From positions 1 to 46,292 of the forward strand of contig JAFUVB010000071.1 of NCBI GenBank assembly GCA_017471245.1: a stretch of DNA of 46,292 bases. The letters are read 5' to 3'. Shown piece after piece: positions 15,348 to 24,718 of the stretch. The notes under the pieces were generated by a model. That model was not told where the DNA came from, did no database searches, and was given only the letters and a program-made list of their open reading frames with translations. Position 1 is the first letter of the stretch, and each line of letters begins with the position of its first letter. This DNA is from Prevotella sp. (GTDB lineage Bacteria; Bacteroidota; Bacteroidia; Bacteroidales; Bacteroidaceae). Made by a program: the position numbers and the translations under genes.

Positions 15348-16972
15348 TACTTAAGATATGTATACCGATAATCTGTCGGTGAAACCAATGTCTCCTTGAT
15401 AACGCGAGGCACGAGCCAGCGGATGAGGTTAAACTCTCCTCCTGCCTTGTCATTGGTACCACTGGCACGAGCGCCACCAAATGGCTGCATGCCGACAACA
15501 GCACCTGTCGGCTTGTCATTGATATAGAAGTTACCTGCTGCATAGCTCAACTGCTCCGTGATTCGCTCTACGGCCATACGGTCACGACCGAATACGGCAC
15601 CCGTCAAACCATAGGGAGATGTCTCATCACACAGTTTAATGGTTTCTTCCACCTGATCATCATCATAGGGATAAACAGTCAATATCGGACCGAATATCTC
15701 TTCTTCCATCGACTTAAAGCGCGGATTTGTTGTCTCGATAACCGTTGGTTCCACAAACCAACCCACAGAATTGTCACAATTACCTCCCAACACAACATTT
15801 GCATCAGAAGCAGCCTTCGCATAGTCAATATATGACTTACACTTATTGAATGAGGCTTCATCAATAACTGCATTGATAAAGTTCGACGGATCCTTCACGT
15901 CGCCCATCTTAATCTCAGATGCCATGCGTTTGATATCTTTCAGCACCTCAGGCCAAAGACTTTTTGCAATATACATACGCGAAGCTGCAGAGCACTTCTG
16001 GCCCTGGAATTCAAATGCACCACTGAATGCGGCCGTTGCGACAGCTTTTGCATCTGCTGACGGATGAACGAAGATGAAGTCTTTTCCTCCAGTTTCTCCT
16101 ACTAAGCGTGGATATGATATATATGCGTCGAGATTTCCGCAAGCCTGTTTCCACAAACTCTTAAAGGTCTGTGTTGAGCCCGTGAAATGAATGCCCGCGA
16201 AGAACTTCGATTGTGTTGCCACCTCACCGATGAGCGCACCGCTTCCTGGCAAGAAGTTAACCACACCGTCAGGAAGTCCTGCCTCTTTATAAAGCTGCAT
16301 CAGATAATAGTTACTCAGCAATGCTGTTGTCGAAGGCTTCCACAATGCCACATTACCCAAGAGCACTGGAGTCATACACAAATTTGAAGCAATAGAAGTG
16401 AAGTTGAATGGCGTAACCGCCAGGACGAAGCCCTCCAATGGTCTGTACTCCGTATGATTGATCTGCCCCACTCCGTCTTTTGGCTGCATGCTGTAAATTT
16501 TCGATGCATAATGCACGTTATAGCGGAAGAAGTCTATCGTCTCACATGCAGAATCGATTTCTGCCTGATAGATATTCTTGCTCTGCCCCAGCATCGTGGC
16601 AGCATTCATGATAGGGCGATATTTGGTGGCAAGAAGCTCTGCCATCTTCATGACAATTGCGGCACGTGTAGTCCAAGGCGTGCGGCTCCACTCTTTCCAT
16701 GCTTCCATGGCTGTGGTGACTGCCAACTCTATTTCTTTCTTTCCTACCTTATGATAGGTTGCCAGCACATGTTTATGATCATGGGGACAAGTAACTTGAC
16801 CGATATCACCAGTACGGATTTCCTTTCCACCAATGATAATAGGAATGTCTACCACCAAATTACTTTGACGTTCTAACTCTTTTTCCAATTCTACACGTTC
16901 TGGCGACCCTGCCAGATAGGCTTTCACCGGCTCATTTGCCGGCAACGGGAATGTAATTACCGAATTTCTCAT
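15347..16972 (-). CDS. rocA: 1-Pyrroline-5-carboxylate (glutamate semialdehyde) dehydrogenase
   Basis: This 541-residue aldehyde dehydrogenase oxidises P5C/glutamate semialdehyde to glutamate with NAD. FTGSTQTF, LVGETGGKDF with the general-base Glu near 293, and FQGQKCSAASRMY with the catalytic Cys near 327 are present. The length fits the stand-alone P5CDH type, not the bifunctional PutA. It completes the route arginine to citrulline to ornithine to P5C to glutamate encoded by this operon. The same P5C pool is drawn on by ProC nearby, so both directions need opposite control. Stop and the next gene's start share one base. Confidence 0.93.
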   Translation of the reverse strand: MRNSVITFPLPANEPVKAYLAGSPERVELEKELERQSNLVVDIPIIIGGKEIRTGDIGQVTCPHDHKHVLATYHKVGKKEIELAVTTAMEAWKEWSRTPWTTRAAIVMKMAELLATKYRPIMNAATMLGQSKNIYQAEIDSACETIDFFRYNVHYASKIYSMQPKDGVGQINHTEYRPLEGFVLAVTPFNFTSIASNLCMTPVLLGNVALWKPSTTALLSNYYLMQLYKEAGLPDGVVNFLPGSGALIGEVATQSKFFAGIHFTGSTQTFKSLWKQACGNLDAYISYPRLVGETGGKDFIFVHPSADAKAVATAAFSGAFEFQGQKCSAASRMYIAKSLWPEVLKDIKRMASEIKMGDVKDPSNFINAVIDEASFNKCKSYIDYAKAASDANVVLGGNCDNSVGWFVEPTVIETTNPRFKSMEEEIFGPILTVYPYDDDQVEETIKLCDETSPYGLTGAVFGRDRMAVERITEQLSYAAGNFYINDKPTGAVVGMQPFGGARASGTNDKAGGEFNLIRWLVPRVIKETLVSPTDYRYTYLK

Positions 16973-17008
16973 AGGTTAATAGTATTATATTATTGATCTC
17001 TTTTCTTT

Positions 17009-17956
17009 TTAAAAAATCTCCGTCAACATACACCTGGCGCTTCCTCCGCCTGCCGTTTCGATTGAGTGGATGTCTGGAGCTACAATCCTGACGTCTGTTT
17101 TCAGCAAACGGATTTGTTCAGGAGTAAGCGAATTGAGAGCCGTTGAACTCATGACGAGGAGTTTTTCACCTTCTGCATTTCTGAGTTCAAGCATATTGCC
17201 CGCAAACTGATTCATCTGCTCAAATGTAATGTCCACAATATGCTTTCCATTCCTTTCGAGCAACTCTCTCAACTGTTTGCGCTGTGAATCATCAGATATC
17301 GATTCCATGCACACAACAGCGAAGTGCGTCCCCACGTGCATAATGACGTTGGTATGGTATACCGGCACTCCGTTTTTGTCGACACTGTCAAACAAGAAAT
17401 AGTCATAATGCATGGCATCTGCCCATCGTGCCACCACTTCTCTGCTTGTCCGGGGTGAAATGCAGGCATACGCCATACGGTGCTCCCGGTCGAGCACGAA
17501 GGATCCTGTTCCCTCTAAGAACAGCCCTCTGTCTTCATAGCACGTCAAGTCTACCACTCTGTCGAAATGCTTCCTATCGATAGCAGCAAACAGTTTTTCT
17601 CTTTCCCTGCGCCGGTTTTCAGCAAACATAGGATAAACCACCAGCGTTCTCTGCATTGTTCCATTTTCCTCATCTGTCTCAAGATGGGTTGATATGCAAT
17701 TGTTTGGGAAGATGGAATCGGGCGTGAAGGGCTCTGGGGAGTCTTGCAATACGTCCACCGTTACGCCGTTTTCCTGCAAGAGAGCCACATAGCCGTCGAA
17801 TTCCTCTACAGCCTGCCTCTCTATCGACAGGGCAGCATCCTCAGAATCGCACTTCTGCTGGAAAGCATTGTTGCCAGCAGTTTCTTCATTATATGCGAAG
17901 CGTACCGGCCTCACCATCAGCACATGGTTCGTTGTTTGCATCGTAGTCAAACACAT
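17009..17956 (-). CDS. Amidinotransferase-fold hydrolase, CtlX-like (citrulline ureohydrolase candidate)
   Basis: This protein of up to 315 residues belongs to the guanidine-modifying (pentein) superfamily but is distinct from the deiminase: it has SIFPNNCIST, FLEGTGSFVLDRE, YHTNVIMHVG with the catalytic His, and SARCMLTEIF with the catalytic Cys near 309. Homologues such as Francisella CtlX are reported to convert citrulline to ornithine. That activity would bridge ArcA and RocD here, the only missing step in the operon, so context supports it strongly. A methionine at 17941 (MQTTNHVLMVRP) is an equally good start. Dimethylarginine hydrolase activity is the alternative. Confidence 0.85.
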   Translation of the reverse strand: MCLTTMQTTNHVLMVRPVRFAYNEETAGNNAFQQKCDSEDAALSIERQAVEEFDGYVALLQENGVTVDVLQDSPEPFTPDSIFPNNCISTHLETDEENGTMQRTLVVYPMFAENRRREREKLFAAIDRKHFDRVVDLTCYEDRGLFLEGTGSFVLDREHRMAYACISPRTSREVVARWADAMHYDYFLFDSVDKNGVPVYHTNVIMHVGTHFAVVCMESISDDSQRKQLRELLERNGKHIVDITFEQMNQFAGNMLELRNAEGEKLLVMSSTALNSLTPEQIRLLKTDVRIVAPDIHSIETAGGGSARCMLTEIF

Positions 17957-17962
17957 TAAGAG

Positions 17963-19216
17963 TTACACTTCTTCAAATGTCTCCCTGATAATTGCGATAG
18001 CCTCCATGAGCTGCTCTTTGTTGATTGTCAATGGCGGGGCAAAGCGGATGATATGATCGTGCGTAGGCTTTGCCAGCAAGCCTTTTTCCATCATCTTCAG
18101 ACAGAGTTCCCAGGCTGTCACCCCATTGATGGGTTTCGTGACAATCGCATTCAGCAGTCCACGCCCTCTCACCTGCTCGATGAACGGCGAACTAATCTTC
18201 TTCACTTCCTCACGGAAAATCTTACCCATGGCCTCTGCATTCTCAACAAGATGCTCGTCTTTCACCACTTTCAGCGCTTCCACTGCCACTCTTGCAGCCA
18301 ATGGGAATCCTCCAAATGTAGAACCATGCTCTCCCGGTTTTATGTTGAGCATGATGTCATCATCTGCCAAGCATGCAGACACAGGCAGGACTCCGCCACC
18401 GAGAGCCTTGCCGAGAACAACAATATCAGGACGTATTCCATCGTGCTGGCTACAGAGCATCTTGCCCGTTCTGGCAATACCCGTCTGCACTTCATCTGCA
18501 ATGAACAAAACGTTATGTTTGTGACATAAGTCATAGCACGCCTTCAGATATCCATCATCGGGTACAAACACGCCAGCCTCGCCTTGAATAGGCTCTGCTA
18601 TGAAAGCACAGACTTCCTCGCCATACTCATTCAGTGCAGCCTCCAATGCCGCAGTGTCATTATATGGAATACGGATAAAGCCTGGAGTCAACGGACCGTA
18701 ATTTTCATAAGAACTCGGATCGTTGCTCATGGTGATAACCGTCACTGTTCTTCCGTGGAAGTTACCCTCACAGCAAATCACTTTTATCTTGTCGTTAGGA
18801 ATACCCTTCTTGACCGCTCCCCATCGGCGTGCCAGCTTAAGAGCTGTTTCCACGCCCTCTGCACCAGTGTTCATGGGAAGCACCCGGTCATATCCGAAGT
18901 ATTCATGCATAAACTGTTCATACTCGCAGAGGGCATCATTGTAAAAAGCCCTTGAAGTAAGACAAAGCAAGTCTGCCTGGTCTTTCAATACTTTTACTAT
19001 ACGGGGATGGCAGTGTCCCTGGTTCACTGCTGAATAAGATGAGAGAAAGTCGAAATATCTTTTCCCTTCTACATCCCATACAAATATGCCTTCCCCACGA
19101 TGTAATACTACTGGTAAAGGATGGTAGTTGTGAGCTCCGTATTTTTCTTCTAATCCCATCAGGCGCTGACTCTCTGTCACACCATCCTTCATCATTGATT
19201 CCGTGCTTGTTTTCAT
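17963..19216 (-). CDS. rocD: Ornithine aminotransferase
   Basis: This 417-residue class-III PLP enzyme transfers the delta-amino group of ornithine to 2-oxoglutarate, giving glutamate semialdehyde. [31 protein letters not shown] and [10 protein letters not shown] (Schiff-base Lys near 270) are present, with the [13 protein letters not shown] segment typical of OAT. An open frame extends to 19285, but the ATG at 19216 gives the usual N-terminus and lies after the promoter-like element at 19250-19257. It is the first gene of the catabolic operon, divergent from proC across about 220 bp. The longer length and OAT-type motifs separate it from ArgD. Confidence 0.93.
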   Translation of the reverse strand: MKTSTESMMKDGVTESQRLMGLEEKYGAHNYHPLPVVLHRGEGIFVWDVEGKRYFDFLSSYSAVNQGHCHPRIVKVLKDQADLLCLTSRAFYNDALCEYEQFMHEYFGYDRVLPMNTGAEGVETALKLARRWGAVKKGIPNDKIKVICCEGNFHGRTVTVITMSNDPSSYENYGPLTPGFIRIPYNDTAALEAALNEYGEEVCAFIAEPIQGEAGVFVPDDGYLKACYDLCHKHNVLFIADEVQTGIARTGKMLCSQHDGIRPDIVVLGKALGGGVLPVSACLADDDIMLNIKPGEHGSTFGGFPLAARVAVEALKVVKDEHLVENAEAMGKIFREEVKKISSPFIEQVRGRGLLNAIVTKPINGVTAWELCLKMMEKGLLAKPTHDHIIRFAPPLTINKEQLMEAIAIIRETFEEV

Positions 19217-19249
19217 AATGGTAAAAATTATATTTATTCGGTTTTTTTG

Positions 19250-19257
19250 CAAAAATA
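19250..19257 (-). promoter_or_regulatory. -7 element of the arginine-degradation operon
   Basis: Read on the minus strand this is TATTTTTG, matching TAnnTTTG, 34 nt before the rocD ATG. No exact TTTG lies 19-21 nt upstream, so the promoter may be weak or activator dependent. The region 19217-19436 is shared with the divergent proC promoter, and no TGCATA palindrome is visible in it. Confidence 0.45.
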
Positions 19258-19351
19258 AGGTTTTAATTTGAGATACACAACACAATGAGTACTAATTTAC
19301 GTTAAAGTTACTATTGTGAAAAATCCAAACTTACAAAAAGCCTGATTTCAT

Positions 19352-19382
19352 TTTGTTTTCATTTCAATTTTTTGTAACTTTG
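19352..19382 (+). promoter_or_regulatory. proC promoter
   Basis: TTTG at 19352-19355 and TAACTTTG at 19375-19382 are 19 nt apart, a full consensus promoter. It lies 28 nt before an ATG at 19410 and 55 nt before the preferred ATG at 19437. Confidence 0.65.
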
Positions 19383-19436
19383 CCGCGTTTTATATAAGAA
19401 TGCAACGTAATGAGGGAGATTGTGAATAAGAATAAC

Positions 19437-20228
19437 ATGAGAATATCCGTTATAGGAGCAGGTGCCATGGGTGGCAGTTTGGTAAAGGGTTTGCTACGAG
19501 GTAGTATTTTCAATGCTGATGATATCACAGTGGCAGACCATTCAAATCAGGCATTAAAGTTATTTAAAGATACAGGCGCACACCTGACAACAGACAACAG
19601 GCAAGCCGCCATGGCAAGTGACATTGTTACAATTGTCGTTAAACCATGGCTCGTGCAGGCAGTACTTGAAGACATAAAGACCGTGATGGACTACAACCGG
19701 CAATTGGTCGTGGTCATTGCCGCAGGTGTTACTTCCTCACAAATCAACCAATGGCTCAGCAAGGGAACGGGCATGCTCGTTCCGCCACTCTTCCTTGCGA
19801 TACCCAACATAGCGATTGCCACGAGAGATTCCATGACATTCCTTGTTCCTGTCAATGCTTCGCAAAAACAGACACAGTTGATTGAAAGCATCTTTGACGA
19901 CATGGGGGAAACTATCGTGACAGACGAGAAACTGTTAAGCTCAGGCACAGCTCTCGCTTCCAGCGGCCTTGCCTATGCCATGCGCTATTTAAGGGCTGCT
20001 GCTGAAGGTGGAGTGGAGTTGGGTTTCAAAGCCGATGCTGCCCACCGCATCGTCATGCAGACTATGATTGGAGCCGTTAAGCTGCTACAGGAAAGCGGCA
20101 TGCACCCAGAACAAGCCATCGACCTCGTAACGACTCCTGGCGGTGTTACCATCAAGGGGCTTAATGAAATGGAAAATGCCGGCTTTAGCAGTGCTGTAAT
20201 CAGAGGACTAAAAGCAGGAATGAAATAA
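19437..20228 (+). CDS. proC: Pyrroline-5-carboxylate reductase
   Basis: This 263-residue enzyme reduces P5C to proline. The N-terminal dinucleotide-binding motif ISVIGAGAMGGSLVKGLL begins right after the chosen ATG. The C-terminal domain has the family pattern (SSGLAYAMRYLRA, VTTPGGVTIKGLNEME) that lines the active site. An in-frame ATG at 19410 would add nine residues (MREIVNKNN), which is possible since the promoter lies before it. It starts the second biosynthetic block on the plus strand, which continues with the regulator, acyl-CoA ligase, proB, proA and argF'. Confidence 0.94.
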   Translation: MRISVIGAGAMGGSLVKGLLRGSIFNADDITVADHSNQALKLFKDTGAHLTTDNRQAAMASDIVTIVVKPWLVQAVLEDIKTVMDYNRQLVVVIAAGVTSSQINQWLSKGTGMLVPPLFLAIPNIAIATRDSMTFLVPVNASQKQTQLIESIFDDMGETIVTDEKLLSSGTALASSGLAYAMRYLRAAAEGGVELGFKADAAHRIVMQTMIGAVKLLQESGMHPEQAIDLVTTPGGVTIKGLNEMENAGFSSAVIRGLKAGMK

Positions 20229-20356
20229 AAATCTTCAACACATTCTTGCACATATCATGCGAGATGTGAATATTTCAAAAAAAAAGCTAAGTCCAACGTC
20301 CATTTTACTATATAAAAACGTAGTTATTGCAAAAAACATCTAATTATAAAAAGTAT

Positions 20357-20911
20357 ATGGAAGATTCAATGAAGCAAATCGGCGAAAGACTGAAAGGCCT
20401 GCGCGATGTCCTTGACATTCAGCCTGAGGAAATTGCCGAACTCTGTGGCATTTCTGTGAGCCAATACGAGAAAATGGAAAAAGGTGAAAGCGAGCTTTCC
20501 GTTGCAAATCTACAGAAAATATCCAAACGATATGGCATTTCGCTTGATGTTCTGATGTTCGGAGAAGAACCACACATGCGCAATTATTTTCTAACCAGGA
20601 AAGGACAAGGTTTACAAGTTGAGCGTCGTAAGGCATACAATTACGAGAGTCTCGCCAGCGGTTTCCGCGGGCGCAAGGCCGATCCTTTCATTGTGACTGT
20701 GGAACCGAAAGGCGATGATGTTCCCAAAGAGTTGAACTCACATAACGGTCAGGAATTCAACATGGTGATTGACGGCACGATGGAACTCAATATCGGCAAC
20801 AAGGTGTTGATTCTCAACGAAGGTGACAGCATCTACTTTGATGCCACATTACCACATGGAATGAGAGCGCTGAACAACAAATCAGTGAAATTCCTCGCTA
20901 TTATTTTCTAA
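20357..20911 (+). CDS. XRE-family HTH regulator with C-terminal cupin domain
   Basis: This 184-residue protein has an N-terminal lambda-repressor-like HTH (about 5-65; LDIQPEEIAELCGISVSQYE is the helix-turn-helix) and a C-terminal cupin beta-barrel (about 110-184; HNGQEFNMVIDGTMELNIG, LNEGDSIYFDATLPHGMRAL). This architecture senses a small ligand in the cupin. The next gene, an acyl-CoA ligase, starts 29 nt downstream and is its probable target or partner. The frame extends to a TTG at 20327; ATG 20357 is preferred and ATG 20372 (MKQIGERL) is possible. The intergenic region 20229-20356 shows no clear promoter. The ligand is unknown. Confidence 0.9.
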   Translation: MEDSMKQIGERLKGLRDVLDIQPEEIAELCGISVSQYEKMEKGESELSVANLQKISKRYGISLDVLMFGEEPHMRNYFLTRKGQGLQVERRKAYNYESLASGFRGRKADPFIVTVEPKGDDVPKELNSHNGQEFNMVIDGTMELNIGNKVLILNEGDSIYFDATLPHGMRALNNKSVKFLAIIF

Positions 20912-20940
20912 GACAGTACAAAAAACAAAGATTATACCAC

Positions 20941-22608
20941 ATGGTTGAAAGATTTTTGAAGCAGACGTCATTCACGTCTGTAGAAGACTACAATAATCAT
21001 CTGGAGTTCATCATCCCTGAGAACTTCAATTTCGCCTACGATGTCATGGATGCGTGGGCAGAAGAAGCTCCCGACAAACTGGCATTGCTCTGGACCAACG
21101 ATCAGGGTGCTGAGATCAGGACAACATTCGGGCAGTTGAAAGAACAGACAGACCAGGCTGCCTCATACCTGAGAAGCCTGGGCATCGGCAAGGGTGATCC
21201 CGTGATGTTGATATTGAAACGTCGCTATGAATGGTGGATTGTGATGCTGGCACTCCACAAACTGGGAGCAGTAGTAATCCCGGCGACCCACATGCTTACC
21301 AAACATGACATTGTCTACAGGAACACGCGGGCTTCCGTCAAGGCAATCATCTGTGTTGACGATGAATATGTAACCGGACAGATAGAGGCTGCCTTGCCAG
21401 AGAGTCCCACCGTGGAGACTGTTGTGGTGATCGGCAACGAAAAGGTTGACATCAAGAATCCGATGTTCCACGACTGGTATTCTGAATGGAGACTGGCAGC
21501 AAAGTTTGTGCGCCCGGAGTTTGTCAACAGTAATGACGACACCATGCTGATGTATTTCACCAGCGGAACAAGCGGTGAGCCCAAAATGGTTGCCCACGAC
21601 TACCTCTATGCACTGGGACATCTCAGCACGGGTGTCTTTTGGCACAACCTGAGTGAAGACTCGCTCCACCTGACCGTTGCAGATACAGGATGGGGAAAAG
21701 CCGTTTGGGGTAAATTCTATGGACAATGGTTCGCTGGAGCTGCCGTATTCGTATTCGATCACGAGAAATTCAATGCGGATACCATGCTGCGCCAGATGGA
21801 AAAGTATCATGTCACATCATTCTGCGCACCGCCTACGGTCTATCGTTTCATGATTCGTGAAGACTTGTCGAGATACGACCTTTCTGCCCTGCGCTATTGC
21901 TGCACTGCCGGCGAAGCGCTCAATCCGGCCGTCTACGACAAGTTCTATGAGCAAACAGGAATCAAACTGATGGAAGGATTCGGACAGACAGAAACCACCA
22001 TGACTCTCGGCACCATGCCTTGGATGCAACCCAAACCAGGTTCCATGGGAATGCCAAACGCACAATACGACATCGACCTCCTTCGTCCTGATGGCACCAG
22101 TTGTGAAGATGGAGAGAAGGGGGAAATTGTGGTGCGCGTAGGCGACAAAAAGCCGATTGGATTGTTTAAGGAATACTATCGCGACGAAGAACTCACACGC
22201 AAGGTATGGCACGACGGTGTCTATCACACTGGCGATGTGGCATGGCGCGACGAAGACGGCTACTATTGGTTTGAAGGGCGCATAGATGATGTCATCAAGT
22301 CATCGGGCTACCGCATTGGTCCGTTTGAGGTGGAGAGTGCATTGATGACACATCCTGCCGTCGTGGAATGCGCCATCACGGGAGTTCCTGATGAAATACG
22401 AGGCATGGTTGTGAAGGCCACTGTTGTATTGGGCAAGGAGTGGAAGGCGAAAGCCGGCGATGAACTCATCAAAGAACTGCAGAACCATGTGAAACGCGTG
22501 ACTGCACCCTATAAGTATCCGCGAATCATCGAATTCGTCGACGAACTGCCAAAGACCATCAGCGGTAAGATTCGCCGCGTGGAGATTCGTGAGCGCGACA
22601 AGAAATAA
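20941..22608 (+). CDS. AMP-dependent acyl-CoA synthetase (medium-chain type)
   Basis: This 555-residue member of the adenylate-forming family has the P-loop FTSGTSGEPKM (about 206-216), GFGQTETTMT (adenine binding), YHTGDVAWRDEDGYYWFEGR and the C-terminal PKTISGKIRR with the catalytic Lys. It lacks the long N-terminus of true acetyl-CoA synthetase and resembles ACSM-type enzymes that activate medium- or branched-chain acids. It follows the XRE-cupin regulator closely and is followed 23 nt later by proB, so it appears to be transcribed with proline/arginine genes though no link to them is known. The actual acid is not deducible. Confidence 0.9.
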   Translation: MVERFLKQTSFTSVEDYNNHLEFIIPENFNFAYDVMDAWAEEAPDKLALLWTNDQGAEIRTTFGQLKEQTDQAASYLRSLGIGKGDPVMLILKRRYEWWIVMLALHKLGAVVIPATHMLTKHDIVYRNTRASVKAIICVDDEYVTGQIEAALPESPTVETVVVIGNEKVDIKNPMFHDWYSEWRLAAKFVRPEFVNSNDDTMLMYFTSGTSGEPKMVAHDYLYALGHLSTGVFWHNLSEDSLHLTVADTGWGKAVWGKFYGQWFAGAAVFVFDHEKFNADTMLRQMEKYHVTSFCAPPTVYRFMIREDLSRYDLSALRYCCTAGEALNPAVYDKFYEQTGIKLMEGFGQTETTMTLGTMPWMQPKPGSMGMPNAQYDIDLLRPDGTSCEDGEKGEIVVRVGDKKPIGLFKEYYRDEELTRKVWHDGVYHTGDVAWRDEDGYYWFEGRIDDVIKSSGYRIGPFEVESALMTHPAVVECAITGVPDEIRGMVVKATVVLGKEWKAKAGDELIKELQNHVKRVTAPYKYPRIIEFVDELPKTISGKIRRVEIRERDKK

Positions 22609-22631
22609 TCACCCGACTATCTTTCAGAACC

Positions 22632-23411
22632 ATGGCAAAGATGAAAGAACGCATCGTTGTAAAAGTGGGAAGCAATGTGCTGACCCGTGAGGATGGCAAG
22701 TTGGATGTCACTCGCATGTCGGCTTTGGTCGACCAAATAGCGTGGCTCCGTCATGAGGGTTATGAGGTGATTCTCGTATCGTCTGGTGCCGTTGCCTGCG
22801 GACGGAGCGAGCTGCCTGTTGACCATGCCCTCGACTCTGTTGAGCAGCGACAATTGTTCTCTGCCATCGGACAGGTAAAATTAGTGGGATTGTATTACGA
22901 CCTGTTCCGTGAATTTCATATCCATGTAGGTCAGGTGCTCACCATGAAAGAGAATTTCCTTCCTGGTGAACAATACGACAACCAGCAAGCCTGCATGAAT
23001 GTGATGCTCGAAAACGGGGTGCTACCCATCGTGAATGAGAACGACACTGTTTGCGTAACAGAGCTGATGTTCACCGATAATGACGAGCTCTCCGGACTCA
23101 TCGCACAGATGATGAATGCAGATGAATTGATCCTTTTGAGCAACATCGATGGTATTTACACAGGCGATCCCCGGGATCCGCAATCAGAACTGATCCGGAG
23201 GGTTGAAACAGGAACAGACATCTCACAGTATATACAAACAGAGAAGAGCACACACGGACGCGGGGGTATGCTTTCAAAGTATCACACAGCCAGTGGCGTT
23301 TCTGCCAAGGGCATACGGGTGATCATTGCAAACGGCACCCGTGATCAGATTCTGCAAGACCTGATGACACAACCCGAGAACACTCCTCACACTGAATTCA
23401 CGACAAAATAA
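22632..23411 (+). CDS. proB: Glutamate 5-kinase without PUA domain
   Basis: This 259-residue enzyme phosphorylates glutamate, the first committed step to proline. RIVVKVGSNVLTRE (amino-acid-kinase P-loop region), VSSGAVACG, NENDTVCVTELMFTDNDELS and THGRGGMLSKYHTA are conserved. It ends right after the kinase domain, where the E. coli enzyme (about 367 residues) continues with a PUA domain, so this is the short form. ATG 22632 and ATG 22644 (MKERIVV) are both possible. It lies 23 nt after the ligase gene and 6 nt before proA, with which it acts. Confidence 0.94.
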   Translation: MAKMKERIVVKVGSNVLTREDGKLDVTRMSALVDQIAWLRHEGYEVILVSSGAVACGRSELPVDHALDSVEQRQLFSAIGQVKLVGLYYDLFREFHIHVGQVLTMKENFLPGEQYDNQQACMNVMLENGVLPIVNENDTVCVTELMFTDNDELSGLIAQMMNADELILLSNIDGIYTGDPRDPQSELIRRVETGTDISQYIQTEKSTHGRGGMLSKYHTASGVSAKGIRVIIANGTRDQILQDLMTQPENTPHTEFTTK

Positions 23412-23417
23412 AGACTC

Positions 23418-24659
23418 ATGGAATTGACAGACATATTTAATAAGGTAAGGCAAGCAAGCAGACAGCTCATTGGGATTCCTGATGAAGAGCGCAACCAAGT
23501 GATAGCGGCAGTTGCTGATGCCATCCTTGACAATCAGGAACGCATTCTAAAAGCAAATGCTGAAGACCTGATGAAGATGGAGAAAAGCAATCCTCTCTAC
23601 GATCGTCTGCAACTCAATGAGAACCGCCTTGAAGCCATTGCCAGCGATATGCGCAAGGTCGCCACACTCCCCTCCCCTCTTGGTTGCATCACCCGACAAA
23701 AGACTCTTGACAACGGTTTGCGCCTTCATCGTGTGAGTGTGCCGTTTGGTGTAGTCGGCATCATCTATGAAGCACGCCCCAACGTAACCTTCGACGTATT
23801 CTCCCTCTGCTTCAAGAGTGGCAATGCCTGCGTGTTGAAAGGCGGCAAGGATGCCGACAACAGCAATCGCGTTGCCGTTGACATCTTGCACGAAGTGCTC
23901 GAAAAGCACAACATCAAACCCGACACTGTGGTTTTGTTGCCCGCCACGCACGAGGCTACAGGCGAAATGCTCAATGCCATCGGGTATATCGATGTATGCA
24001 TTCCACGGGGAGGAAGAAAACTGATTGACTTTGTGCGGAATACGGCAAGGATTCCTGTCATTGAAACCGGCGCGGGCGTTGTAAACACTTATTTCGACAT
24101 CAAGGGTGACGTGGAAATGGGAAAAGCCATCATCAAGAATGCCAAGACGCGCCGCGTGAGTGTGTGCAATGCGCTCGACTGCCTGATCATTCACCAAGGA
24201 CGACTTCACGATTTGCCAATGCTCTGCGACCCTTTGGCAGAAAAACAGGTCATCATCTATGCCGACGAACAGGCATACCAAGCACTTCTCAACCATTATC
24301 CCTACCTCGAGCTTGCCACCCCGGAATGTTTCGGAATGGAGTTCATGGACTATAAGATGGCTGTCAAGACGGTTGCATCGATAGACGAAGCCATGGAGCA
24401 CATCAGCAAATATGGAAGCGGTCACAGCGAGTGTATCATTACAGCCGACACAGCAGCAGCGCGCCAGTTCCAGTCGCATGTTGACGCAGCCTGCGTTTAC
24501 TGGAATGCACCAACATCCTTCACCGACGGCGCACAGTTTGGCATGGGTGCTGAGATTGGCATCAGCACACAGAAGCTCGGTCCGCGCGGTCCTATGGCAT
24601 TAGAAGAGATCACTACCTACAAATGGATTATCGAAGGCGAAGGACAGGTGAGAGAATGA
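23418..24659 (+). CDS. proA: Gamma-glutamyl phosphate reductase
   Basis: This 413-residue enzyme reduces the labile ProB product to glutamate semialdehyde. It is an aldehyde-dehydrogenase-fold protein with [17 protein letters not shown] (about 108-124), [11 protein letters not shown], and [13 protein letters not shown] with the catalytic Cys near 250. Length and motifs are normal. The 6-nt gap after proB implies co-translation. A 59-bp gap leads to argF', with no promoter or ARG box visible, so argF' is probably read from the same transcript. Confidence 0.96.
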   Translation: MELTDIFNKVRQASRQLIGIPDEERNQVIAAVADAILDNQERILKANAEDLMKMEKSNPLYDRLQLNENRLEAIASDMRKVATLPSPLGCITRQKTLDNGLRLHRVSVPFGVVGIIYEARPNVTFDVFSLCFKSGNACVLKGGKDADNSNRVAVDILHEVLEKHNIKPDTVVLLPATHEATGEMLNAIGYIDVCIPRGGRKLIDFVRNTARIPVIETGAGVVNTYFDIKGDVEMGKAIIKNAKTRRVSVCNALDCLIIHQGRLHDLPMLCDPLAEKQVIIYADEQAYQALLNHYPYLELATPECFGMEFMDYKMAVKTVASIDEAMEHISKYGSGHSECIITADTAAARQFQSHVDAACVYWNAPTSFTDGAQFGMGAEIGISTQKLGPRGPMALEEITTYKWIIEGEGQVRE

Positions 24660-24718
24660 CACCTCGATAATTCGTTTCTGCAATTCATCGTCATAACAAA
24701 AATAAACTACATAACGCA

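Noticed and set aside
23547-24479. 310-residue open frame antisense to proA
   Set aside because: Lies within a well-conserved enzyme gene and shows no family features.
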